Shown here: positions 7,464 to 14,562 of the stretch, piece after piece | How the letters are laid out: each line of letters begins with the position of its first letter | Position numbering within the stretch: the first letter of the stretch is position 1 | DNA from: Acidobacteria bacterium UBA7540 | GTDB taxonomy: Bacteria; Acidobacteriota; Terriglobia; UBA7540 | Direction of reading: 5' to 3' | Length of the DNA stretch: 14,577 bases | Assembly (NCBI GenBank): GCA_002478145.1 | Contig: DLMI01000247.1 | Location: 1-14,577 of the forward strand | Position numbers and translations under genes: made by a program | Notes under the pieces: model-generated | Seen by the model: only the letters and a program-made list of their open reading frames with translations | Told to the model about the DNA's origin: nothing | Databases searched by the model: none

Positions 7464-10400
7464 TTGAGGAGAAGTTCTGCCACGTGTAGACGAACGAGGA
7501 CACGGTTTGGGTTGCGGTTCGTCGCCTTGCTATTGAGCTTGCTTTCTGGCCCGGCGCTTCAGGCGCAGAACCCCCCAGCGGAGCAGAAACCACCCTCATC
7601 ACCAGGCGCTCCACCGCCTGCGCAGCCAACCCCAGGGACTCAGCAGAACCCGCAAGCCAAGCCCTCGCAGACCCCGCCTGCGGCTCCCCCACAGAAACTC
7701 CAACTTGAAACGCCCAAGGAAGCGCCTGCTCCGCAGAAAGCTCCTGAACTTACAACTCCCGGCGCGCCTACGCAGCCGCAAGCCCAGCCCACCGCCCAGG
7801 CAACTATTCAGTCGATTATTTTCCGAGGGAACCGACGCATTCCTGCTGCGACCTTGCGGGCCCGCATTTTCTCGCATCAAGGCGACGTGTATAACGAGAA
7901 CATTCTTGACCGAGACTTCATGGCTCTCTGGAATACAGGCTTCTTCGATGACGTTCGGTTGGAAGTGGTGGATTCCGAAAAGGGCGGGAAGATCGTTACT
8001 TTCTTCGTGCGAGAAAAGAAGCTGGTCCGGAGCATTGATTACAAAGGATTAGGCAGCGTTCAGCAATCGGACGTGCTGGATGAATTCAAAAAGCGCAAGG
8101 TGGGCCTATCCATCCAATCCCAGTACGATCCTGTGACCATTAGACGAGCTGAGGTGGTTCTCCAGGAGATGCTCGCGGCGCATGGGAAGATGTTTGCTAC
8201 CGTCCGGCACCGCACGCGGAATATTCCGCCCAACTCCGTGGCTCTGACGTTTATCGTGGTGGAAGGCCCCAAGGTCAAGGTGGGCAATGTCCGCTTCAAG
8301 GGAAACCAGGTTTTCTCTTCTCACGAACTTGACCGCGCCATGAAGTATTCCAGAGCTGCCGGCGCTCCACCCTGGTTCTACTGGTTCCATAAGACTTACG
8401 ATAAGGAGAGGATTGAGGCCGACCTCGAAAACATCCGCGACCTCTACAGGGACCACGGTTACTTTTACGCTCTGGCGAAAGAACCGGAAACGAAGATGGT
8501 GGACACCCGGCGGCGTTATCCGTTCTTCTTTTTCAGTTGGGGCCGGGGCAAACGGGTGGACCTGACGATCCCGGTGGAGGAGGGGTTGCAGTATCGCTTG
8601 GGCAGGTTTGTAATCCGCGGAAACAAGCTCTTCACGCAACAACAGTTGGCGCCTATCCTGCGGCTCAAGCCTGGAGATCTCTTTGCGCTGTCTAAGGTTC
8701 GGAAGGCCATCGAGAACTACACCAAGCTCTATGGCCAGTTCGGTTACATCAATTTCACCGCTTCTCCGGACATCGAGCCTGATAACAAGCGCCGAGTTAT
8801 CAACCTGGCGCTGGACTTCGAGGAAGAGAAGCAGTTTATTGTTCATCGCATTGAGTTTTCCGGCAATACCAAGACTCGCGACAAGGTGATTCGACGGGAA
8901 TTGCTGATAAGCGAAGGGGACATGTTCAACTCCTCGTTTTGGGACCTCAGCGTCCTCCGGGTGAATCAACTGGGATTCTTTGATACGGTGAAGAAGGAGG
9001 ACTACGAGATCACCCAGGACGCCAAAAACAGCACGGTTGATATTACTTTGAAGGTCAAGGAAAAAGGCAAGAACTCCATCGGGTTTTCGGGCGGGGTCAG
9101 TGGCTTGGCGGGGAACTTCGTGGGGATCAATTACGCCACCAACAATTTCCTGGGGCTGGGCGAGACCTTGAGCGTTCAAACGGAGTGGGGGACCTATCAA
9201 AAGATGTATTCGTTTGGGTTCACTGAGCCGTACGTTTTTGATCGCGCCATGACAGTGGGGTTTACGGTCTACCACAGCAATTACCGCTATGACCAACTCC
9301 GCCAATTAGCTTATGCTTACGGCCTCAGCCCCTCACAGCTCGCGACCTCCCCCTATGGCCAATACTACGCGCAGAATTTTCAGCAGAATTCCTCTGGTTT
9401 CACGGCGTTTACCAGTTACCCTTTGCGGCGCACTTTCGCGCGCCTCGGGTTCACCTACAGCTACTCCTATAGCAGCATGCAAGCGTTCAATGCGGCATCC
9501 GAGTCCTTTTTTGAGGCTATCAATTTTCGTGGGTTGGCAGGTCCTTCGGCTCTGAGCGGCATCGTGTCCAGTTCCATCATGCCCACCTATCTTTATAACA
9601 CCATCAATGATGCTTGGAACCCCACGCGGGGAAAGTACTTCTCTATCGCGTTGATGATCTCCGGATTGGGAGGCAACGTCTATACCGCTACCCCGTCCTT
9701 CGAATTCAAGTACTTTCATCCTGTCCGCAATAAACGTTCAGAGAAGCCGCAAGCCTTCGGCATGCACGTACTGGCTTCAACCATCCAAGGATACGGTGGC
9801 CGTGTTCCCCCGCCTTTCTCGCGCTTCTACATTGGTGGCGAGTATGACATCCGTGGTTTTGACATCCGTTCAATCAGCCCCTTGGCTTTCTTTCCGGCGA
9901 CCGGCCAGGTGTGTAACCGCGACAACTTCGGCAATCCTATTCTGGCTACCGGCGCCAATGGGCAGAAGGGAACGACGTGCGGGTCGTACACCTCATTCCC
10001 GTACTACACGCCGATCTACCCCGGCGGTGATACAGAGGTCATTACTAATTTTGAATACCGCGTACCGATTGCAGGTCCGGTCACCATGGCAGCTTTCTTA
10101 GACGCCGGGAGCGCTTTTGTCTTGCGAACGAACCAGCTCCAAATTGACACCTCGATTCCTTCCCTGCAGGCATTGAGCACCGAGTACCCGTACTTCACCC
10201 TGCCGACAAGACTCAAAATTATCTCAGCGACCAATTTACGTCCCCGGAGCTCAACGGGACTCGACCTGCAGGTCATTCTGCCGATTGTCAATGCGCCGTT
10301 TCATCTCTATTATGGCTATAACTGGCTCCGGGAGGATAACGTTCTGGTGGTCCCTCCCCAAGTCCTGCCACCCGAGACTATGTTTCCAAATCAGGCCACC

Positions 10401-10487
10401 TATGAAGATGCGTTGAACCTCTTTCGCGGTTTTCGCCTGAAGGAGCGCAAGGGGAGAGTAGGGTTCACCGTGGCACGCACCTTTTAG
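7464..10487 (+). CDS. bamA: Outer membrane protein assembly factor BamA
   Basis: BamA is the Omp85 core of the BAM complex that folds beta-barrels into the outer membrane. From TTG 7464 the protein has 1007 residues. It has an Arg-rich signal peptide (cleavage near LQA-QN, residue 34) and a Pro/Gln-rich stretch (about 35-113). Five POTRA domains follow, beginning near 115, 187, 271, 376 and 458, with IIFRGN, VRFKGN, FVIRGN and IEFSGN opening strands. The barrel runs from about 536 to the terminal Phe. The conserved lid-loop motif GGEYDIRGF places Arg797 in RGF. The C-terminus VGFTVARTF has the aromatic last residue of outer-membrane barrels. The protein is longer than E. coli BamA (about 810) because of the Pro-rich region, a large POTRA3 insert and loops. 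There is no ATG in frame; TTG 7464 has GAGGGGGAA upstream. TTG 7368 (1039 residues) or TTG 7512 are alternatives. Confidence 0.93.
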   Translation: MRRSSATCRRTRTRFGLRFVALLLSLLSGPALQAQNPPAEQKPPSSPGAPPPAQPTPGTQQNPQAKPSQTPPAAPPQKLQLETPKEAPAPQKAPELTTPGAPTQPQAQPTAQATIQSIIFRGNRRIPAATLRARIFSHQGDVYNENILDRDFMALWNTGFFDDVRLEVVDSEKGGKIVTFFVREKKLVRSIDYKGLGSVQQSDVLDEFKKRKVGLSIQSQYDPVTIRRAEVVLQEMLAAHGKMFATVRHRTRNIPPNSVALTFIVVEGPKVKVGNVRFKGNQVFSSHELDRAMKYSRAAGAPPWFYWFHKTYDKERIEADLENIRDLYRDHGYFYALAKEPETKMVDTRRRYPFFFFSWGRGKRVDLTIPVEEGLQYRLGRFVIRGNKLFTQQQLAPILRLKPGDLFALSKVRKAIENYTKLYGQFGYINFTASPDIEPDNKRRVINLALDFEEEKQFIVHRIEFSGNTKTRDKVIRRELLISEGDMFNSSFWDLSVLRVNQLGFFDTVKKEDYEITQDAKNSTVDITLKVKEKGKNSIGFSGGVSGLAGNFVGINYATNNFLGLGETLSVQTEWGTYQKMYSFGFTEPYVFDRAMTVGFTVYHSNYRYDQLRQLAYAYGLSPSQLATSPYGQYYAQNFQQNSSGFTAFTSYPLRRTFARLGFTYSYSYSSMQAFNAASESFFEAINFRGLAGPSALSGIVSSSIMPTYLYNTINDAWNPTRGKYFSIALMISGLGGNVYTATPSFEFKYFHPVRNKRSEKPQAFGMHVLASTIQGYGGRVPPPFSRFYIGGEYDIRGFDIRSISPLAFFPATGQVCNRDNFGNPILATGANGQKGTTCGSYTSFPYYTPIYPGGDTEVITNFEYRVPIAGPVTMAAFLDAGSAFVLRTNQLQIDTSIPSLQALSTEYPYFTLPTRLKIISATNLRPRSSTGLDLQVILPIVNAPFHLYYGYNWLREDNVLVVPPQVLPPETMFPNQATYEDALNLFRGFRLKERKGRVGFTVARTF

Positions 10488-10548
10488 AGACGAAATGAGT
10501 TAGAATGTGTTTTCGCAATTAGGACTCTACTTATTTGAAGGAGATCGA

Positions 10549-11184
10549 ATGAAGACTCGAGTTTCCACCATTACTCTTCTGCTTTGCCTGGGAACGGCCC
10601 CGGCGGGTCTGCTCGGTCAGAGTTCGGGGACCTCAGGCAAGATCGGGCTCGTCAATATCCAGGAGGCAATTCTGAGCACGGCGGAGGGAAAGAAAGCGAT
10701 GGCTGAGCTTCAGAAGAAGTATCAACCTCGCCAGCTAGATGTTCAGAAGCTCCAGCAGGACATACAGGCCATCAACGACCAATTGCAGAAACAGGCTGCC
10801 ACGCTTAGCGACGACGAGCAGCGGCGCCTAAGCCGGGACCTGGAGGAGAAGCAGAAGTTTTTGAAGCGCACTACCGAGGATGCGCAAGCAGACTTCGCAA
10901 CGGACAGGGACGAAATGTTTCGCCGCATCGGCCAGAAAATGGTGAAGCAGATTGATGATTACGCGCGGCAGAACGGCTTCTCCCTGATCATTGGAAGCGA
11001 CCAGGTTCCCATCTATTACGCGGCCAAGGAAGTGGACCTGACGGATTCAATCGTCAGGCTCTATGACGTAGCGAACCCCTCTGATGCCCCGACTTCGGGC
11101 CGGCCAGCTACGCCTCCTGCGACGCATCCCGTTGCGCCTTCAACCGCTAAGCCTGCCAAGCCAGCGGCCAAGCCGAATCCCTAG
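10549..11184 (+). CDS. skp: OmpH/Skp family periplasmic chaperone
   Basis: This 211-residue periplasmic holdase is expected to keep unfolded outer-membrane proteins soluble on their way to BamA, whose gene ends 61 bases upstream. It has a Sec signal peptide (about 1-24, ending LLGQ). A GKIGLVNIQEAI beta strand then opens the family domain. Long charged coiled-coil helices follow (about 45-135, many Gln, Lys and Glu, and DDEQRRLSRDLEEK), then the closing GFSLIIGSDQVPIYY strand. The tail beyond about 180 is Pro/Ala/Lys-rich (ATPPATHPVAPSTAKPAKPA) and goes beyond the usual Skp domain. ATG 10549 is chosen because AAGGAG precedes it at ideal spacing and the signal peptide starts there; the frame is open back to 10507. 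Order bamA-skp is conserved widely. The usual next genes lpxD, fabZ and lpxA are absent here. Confidence 0.92.
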   Translation: MKTRVSTITLLLCLGTAPAGLLGQSSGTSGKIGLVNIQEAILSTAEGKKAMAELQKKYQPRQLDVQKLQQDIQAINDQLQKQAATLSDDEQRRLSRDLEEKQKFLKRTTEDAQADFATDRDEMFRRIGQKMVKQIDDYARQNGFSLIIGSDQVPIYYAAKEVDLTDSIVRLYDVANPSDAPTSGRPATPPATHPVAPSTAKPAKPAAKPNP

Positions 11185-11278
11185 AAAGGCATGGCTGAGG
11201 GGATATCCTTGCCCACTGCCTGCGCCGTTCCGTAGGGGGGGTGGGGTGTGCCCGGACGACGCCCGCGAACGTACCTTT

Positions 11279-12685
11279 CTAGCTCTGTCCTTTTGGTTCT
11301 GCGTGGATATTAACTCGGAGGATCTGGGGGAAGGCTTTTCGAATCCTAAACTCGAGTTCTTCTGTAATGTCGTGCACCCGAGCTATGGGTAGGGCAGGGA
11401 GCAGCGTGCAATGGCACCGGACGAACACGTTTTCCGCTGCTTGGTGCGCCTCGATGTCGTGACAGTCTAAGACGCCTGGAATCTCTCCGGCGATCTCCAT
11501 CAGCTTGGGTTCCAACTCGGCCGGCGTAAGCTGGACGGCGTTCACCGCCTCCACGTTCTTGGTGAAAGGCTCGAGGTGGATGTTCACCTCGCACACTTCC
11601 GGAAGGCCTTGTTTGATGTCCTGCTCGAGCACTGTGGCTTGGTCGTGGGCTGTGTCCAGCCGTAGACTAGGCTCCACCTCGAGATCCAGGATTACGTTGA
11701 TGCACCCCTTCACCTCGTAGGCTGTCACTTCATGAACCTGGAAGTTTCTGCGGTTGGCGATGGAGCGGATTTTCTCCACCAGATCCCCCGTGGGTGGATC
11801 GCTGGGAGTGGTGTGAATAACCACGTCGGAGTCGGGAAAGAGTTCGTGGACCGCGGACTCCACCAAATCCGCCACCGCTTTGGCGTGCTCGAGTGACGTG
11901 TTGCTATGAAGTGCCAGCCTCAAGTCCACAAAAAGACGTGGCCCACTTTGGCGGGTCCGGATGCGCTCCAGCCTCAGAACTCCCGGAACCCGTGAAACAG
12001 CTTCGGCAATCAGGCTCGAACTGCCTTCCGGCGAAGCGTCAACCAATGCCGCCACGGTCCTTTTTCCGAGCTTCAGCGTGATGTAAACAACGATTCCAGC
12101 CACCACCAGTGCGGCAACCGGGTCAGCCTTGCGGAGCCAGCGGATGTTGCTTTGGTTGGAAACGTAAACCAGGATGAGACCCAAAATCACCACGCTCGAG
12201 CTATAAACGTCCGTGGAGAAGTGCAGCGCATCGGCTTCCAGAGCTTGGCTATTGTATTTTCGCGCCACCCGGAAAAGCGCCCGGGATCGGAAAGTGTCAA
12301 TGGTGACGGCAATAAACATTACGCCGAAGGCCGCGAGGCTCGGCTCCACATGAACATCATGAAAGAAGAGCCGGCGGATGGCTTCCCAAATGATCCATGC
12401 GCAGGTCACGAACAAAAGGGTGGCCTCAACGAACGCGGAGAGGGATTCGATTTTGCCGTGGCCGAACGGGTGGGCCGGGTCGGCAGGTTTGTCGGACACC
12501 CGGACGGAAATATACGTCACCACCGCAGCCACCAGGTCCAAGCCGGAGTGCATGGCTTCCGAAATGATTCCCAAGCTGCCCGTCAAGAGGCCCACCGTCA
12601 GCTTCATCGTGATCAACAGGACGGCAGCAACCACGGAGGTCAAGGCAACAGCCTGTTTTTCCTGCGTGGGAATCGTATGAACCAT
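11279..12685 (-). CDS. Cation diffusion facilitator (CDF) metal transporter with three C-terminal repeat domains
   Basis: This 468-residue inner-membrane transporter, expected to export Zn2+ or similar divalent ions by proton antiport, has six predicted TM segments in about 1-205. The transport site is visible as His46 and Asp50 (HSGLD, TM2) with His155 and Asp159 (HFSTD, TM5), the HD-HD class. HPFGHGK (72-78) follows TM2, as in the family. The cytoplasmic part is unusually long: three related segments at about 223-294, 302-373 and 392-464, each closing with an IHxxP motif (IHTTP, IHLEP, IHAEP). Standard CDF proteins have one such dimerisation domain. I chose ATG 12685 with GAGG upstream. ATG 12706 is possible, and the frame is open to 12925, but that part is translated repeat DNA. 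The gene is convergent with skp and 94 bases from it. Confidence 0.9.
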   Translation of the reverse strand: MVHTIPTQEKQAVALTSVVAAVLLITMKLTVGLLTGSLGIISEAMHSGLDLVAAVVTYISVRVSDKPADPAHPFGHGKIESLSAFVEATLLFVTCAWIIWEAIRRLFFHDVHVEPSLAAFGVMFIAVTIDTFRSRALFRVARKYNSQALEADALHFSTDVYSSSVVILGLILVYVSNQSNIRWLRKADPVAALVVAGIVVYITLKLGKRTVAALVDASPEGSSSLIAEAVSRVPGVLRLERIRTRQSGPRLFVDLRLALHSNTSLEHAKAVADLVESAVHELFPDSDVVIHTTPSDPPTGDLVEKIRSIANRRNFQVHEVTAYEVKGCINVILDLEVEPSLRLDTAHDQATVLEQDIKQGLPEVCEVNIHLEPFTKNVEAVNAVQLTPAELEPKLMEIAGEIPGVLDCHDIEAHQAAENVFVRCHCTLLPALPIARVHDITEELEFRIRKAFPQILRVNIHAEPKGQS

Positions 12686-12718
12686 GTTTGCCTCGCGGGT
12701 CGCCATCCCTCTTAAGGC

Positions 12719-12724
12719 ATTATA
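12719..12724 (-). promoter_or_regulatory. Candidate -10 box for the CDF gene
   Basis: The minus strand carries a perfect TATAAT here. A start of transcription about seven bases on would give a short leader to ATG 12685 and leave almost none before ATG 12706, which supports the inner start. The matching -35 region (TTTCTC at 17 bases) is weak. Confidence 0.45.
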
Positions 12725-12825
12725 GAACGGCTGGGATAAATGAGAAACCTCGCCCAACAACGTTTCGCCAGGTGAACTGATACGGGTCGTTCGACATTCG
12801 TAGAAGGAAAGGTCACCGCCTGTCA

Positions 12826-12894
12826 TTCTGAGCCCTTCGCTGTCATCCTGAGCGCAGCGAAGGATCTCGCTCTGCGGAGCGGATGGGCTCAGAA
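12826..12894. repeat. REP-like nested palindromic element
   Basis: An outer 10-bp inverted repeat, TTCTGAGCCC (12826-12835) and GGGCTCAGAA (12885-12894), encloses two smaller hairpins. These are CTTCGCTG/CAGCGAAG (12835-12842 with 12855-12862) and CGCTC-TGCG-GAGCG (12868-12881). It contains the word GTCATCCTGAGCGCAGCGAA followed by GGATCT, a motif I recognise as a recurring intergenic repeat in several bacterial phyla. A partial second copy (TGTCATTCTGAGC) lies at its left end. The fold is a three-way junction. It occupies the spacer between the TPR and CDF genes. Confidence 0.7.
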
Positions 12895-12921
12895 GGGCGT
12901 TACAGGCGCACCCCAGCCTTT

Positions 12922-13245
12922 TCAAGTCTCCACCTGCATCGCCTCGAGGGCGGCTTGGAGTTGGCTCAGAGCGTGTTGCTTTCCTTGCCGCCGTGTCACT
13001 TCAATCCCTTGGGCCAGTACCTTTCGGGCTTCGTCCTGCCGGCCCTGGTGAAGCAGGAACGCTCCCGCCTGATAGTAGGTCGCTGAATATTCCGGATGGT
13101 GCGAGAGCAAGTATTCGAAATGTATCCAGGCTTCCGCCGGCTCCAATTGCGAGAGTTCTAGGGCGAGGCCGTACCGGGCAAACACGTCGTCTGGATTCTG
13201 GCGCAAACTCTCTCGCAAGAAATTGAGTCGATTCGTGCCTTCCAT
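12922..13245 (-). CDS. Small tetratricopeptide-repeat protein
   Basis: This is a 107-residue soluble protein with no signal peptide. Two TPR-like helix pairs are visible at about 18-51 (NPDDVFARYGLALELSQL, then the AEAWIHFEYLL helix) and 52-86 (SATYYQAGAFLLHQGRQDEA, then the ARKVLAQGIEV helix). A final helix, HALSQLQAALEAM, follows. TPR modules bind partner proteins, and no partner can be named from this sequence. AAGGAGG lies ten bases before the ATG. The gene is separated from the downstream CDF gene by 236 bases holding a palindromic element and a -10 box, so the two are probably not a tight operon. Confidence 0.8.
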   Translation of the reverse strand: MEGTNRLNFLRESLRQNPDDVFARYGLALELSQLEPAEAWIHFEYLLSHHPEYSATYYQAGAFLLHQGRQDEARKVLAQGIEVTRRQGKQHALSQLQAALEAMQVET

Positions 13246-13341
13246 TTCGTAAGCGCCTCCTTAAGGTTTATCTTGATCACAATGGGCCGAGATTCTGCAA
13301 GCCCGAAGATCCTTGAGCGATTAGCCGGCTTGCGGATTCAG

Positions 13342-13378
13342 GTTGCATCCCTCCCGATGCTCGAATAGTATATGCAAC
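13342..13378 (+). promoter_or_regulatory. Candidate promoter and flanking inverted repeat upstream of thioesterase gene
   Basis: TTGCAT (13343-13348) and TAGTAT (13366-13371) are 17 bases apart, a weak sigma-70 pair. The same stretch is bounded by a perfect 7-bp inverted repeat, GTTGCAT (13342-13348) and ATGCAAC (13372-13378), which could be an operator or a simple hairpin. The 13246-13504 spacer holds no recognisable gene. Confidence 0.25.
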
Positions 13379-13504
13379 GCAACCGAACTGGACAAAGCCT
13401 TCCAGGCCTCTGGCAGGCGGGCACAAGGGCGTAATCGAGTCTGCCTGGCAGGGTTAGTTGGGGCGCCAGAGCGAGGTTATTCGCGCCTCAAGAGAGAGCA
13501 GAGC

Positions 13505-14011
13505 ATGAGGAACCAGAAGGCGAAAACCGTGGCCGATTCCCTTACGGAAACGGTGGAGATGGTTCTTCCGAACGATGCCAATACTCTTGGAAACATCCTC
13601 GGCGGCAAAGTTATGCACCTGATGGACATCGCTGGGGCGATCTCAGCCCGCCGTCACTGCCGGAGTCTTTTGGTAACCGCGTCGGTAGACAACCTGGACT
13701 TCGTTCATCCGATTAAGGTCGGCCAATTGATTGCCCTGCGAGCTTTTGTCACGCGCACGTTTAACACCTCATTGGAAGTCGAGGTCAATGTCTTTTTGGA
13801 AGATTGCCTAACCGGCGAGCGCCGTCAGACCAGTTCAGCCTTCATCACTTACGTGGCTGTTGATCAAGACGGTCGTCCGAAGAAGGTCCCCCCCATAGTT
13901 CCCGTTACGGCAGAAGAGAAACGCCGTTTCCGGGAGGCGCTGGAGCGACGCCACCGTCGGCTGGCGCTGGCGGCCCGCGCCCATCGTCGATACTTCGAAA
14001 AGGAAAAATAG
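13505..14011 (+). CDS. Acyl-CoA thioesterase, hotdog fold (YciA/BACH type)
   Basis: This 168-residue cytoplasmic enzyme is expected to hydrolyse acyl-CoA to free acid and CoA. The single hotdog domain begins with the NDANTLGNILGGKVMHLMD block, where Asn26 and Asp41 match the conserved substrate/catalytic positions of hexameric YciA-like thioesterases. It continues with VTASVDNLDFVHPIKVGQ (about 60-77), a TSLEVEVNVF strand and a final AFITYVAVDQDGRPKKVPP segment. The C-terminus is a basic helix (RRHRRLALAARAHRRY), a common tail in this family. ATG 13505 is chosen because homology starts soon after and GAGAG precedes it; the frame is open to 13343 without conservation. The next gene starts 62 bases downstream in the same direction, so co-transcription is possible. 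Chain-length preference cannot be inferred. Confidence 0.9.
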   Translation: MRNQKAKTVADSLTETVEMVLPNDANTLGNILGGKVMHLMDIAGAISARRHCRSLLVTASVDNLDFVHPIKVGQLIALRAFVTRTFNTSLEVEVNVFLEDCLTGERRQTSSAFITYVAVDQDGRPKKVPPIVPVTAEEKRRFREALERRHRRLALAARAHRRYFEKEK

Positions 14012-14073
14012 ATTCAGCTCGTGGAATTCTTGGAGGCCGGTCAGAGACCCGCCCCTGATAGATGGAGAAGCAT

Positions 14074-14463
14074 ATGAAGAACAAACGGGAAAAGATCTTC
14101 TCAGGAACACCTTGGGAGCCGAAGCTGGGTTATTCCCGCGCAATCAAGGTCGGGGACATGGTCTTCGTCTCCGGAACAACGGGGACAGACCCTTCCGGAA
14201 AAGTTCTGGCCCCAGGAGACATTTATGCGCAGTCGGTACAGGCAATTCGGAATATCGAGAGCGCCCTCAAACGCCTGGGCCTTGGCCTGGAATACGTGGT
14301 GCGCACCCGGATCTACGTTACCAAGATCGAACTCTGGGAGGAAGTGGCGAGGGCGCACGCGGAGTCCTTTGGCACTGTCCATCCTGCGACTTCGTTGATC
14401 GAAGTCTCACGGTTCGTTGACCCGGAGATGCTGGTGGAAATCGAAGCTGTCGCGGTTAGTTGA
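14074..14463 (+). CDS. Rid (YjgF/YER057c/UK114) family protein lacking the RidA catalytic arginine
   Basis: This 129-residue chorismate-mutase-like trimer-forming protein is of the Rid superfamily. The strands RAIKVGDMVFVSGTTG (22-37), the VVRTRIYVT segment (75-83) and the closing FVDPEMLVEIEAVAV (114-128) are clear. RidA proper deaminates reactive enamines/imines using an Arg in a PARS motif (Arg105 in E. coli). Here the aligned motif is PATS, with Thr106 in that place, so imine deaminase activity of the RidA kind is not expected. Subfamilies without this Arg are known, and their reactions are mostly undefined. ATG 14074 has GGAGAAG upstream; ATG 14062 would add MEKH. It follows the thioesterase gene by 62 bases, in the same direction. 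Confidence 0.92.
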   Translation: MKNKREKIFSGTPWEPKLGYSRAIKVGDMVFVSGTTGTDPSGKVLAPGDIYAQSVQAIRNIESALKRLGLGLEYVVRTRIYVTKIELWEEVARAHAESFGTVHPATSLIEVSRFVDPEMLVEIEAVAVS

Positions 14464-14472
14464 TTAGCTAGG

Positions 14473-14500
14473 AGTCAGAAGCCAGAAGTCAGAAGTCAGA
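14473..14500 (+). repeat. 7-bp tandem repeat AGTCAGA
   Basis: Four consecutive units (AGTCAGA, AGCCAGA, AGTCAGA, AGTCAGA) follow the Rid gene stop by nine bases. Thirteen bases of the same word occur in inverted orientation at 2212-2224, before the SDR remnant. Confidence 0.8.
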
Positions 14501-14523
14501 ACGAATACGATTCCCCTCCGTAA

Positions 14524-14562
14524 TCCAGACTGCCCTCGCCCCCTTGGGGGAGACGGTCTGGA
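14524..14562 (+). terminator. Possible terminator hairpin after the Rid gene
   Basis: TCCAGAC (14524-14530) pairs with GTCTGGA (14556-14562), and an inner CCCC/GGGG stem closes a CTTG loop (14539-14550). The unpaired stretches between the two stems make it imperfect. The following bases (GTTTGTACATTTGTG) are T-rich but not a clean T-run. It would end the thioesterase-Rid transcript. Confidence 0.4.

Noticed and set aside
11185..11278. Bidirectional terminator between convergent skp and CDF genes
   Set aside because: Only a GGATATCC palindrome and G-runs are visible, with no stem of useful length followed by T residues.
12686..12925. N-terminal extension of the CDF protein to 548 residues
   Set aside because: The extra 80 residues are a translation of the palindromic repeat element and the -10 box region. 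Homology and a ribosome site begin at 12685.
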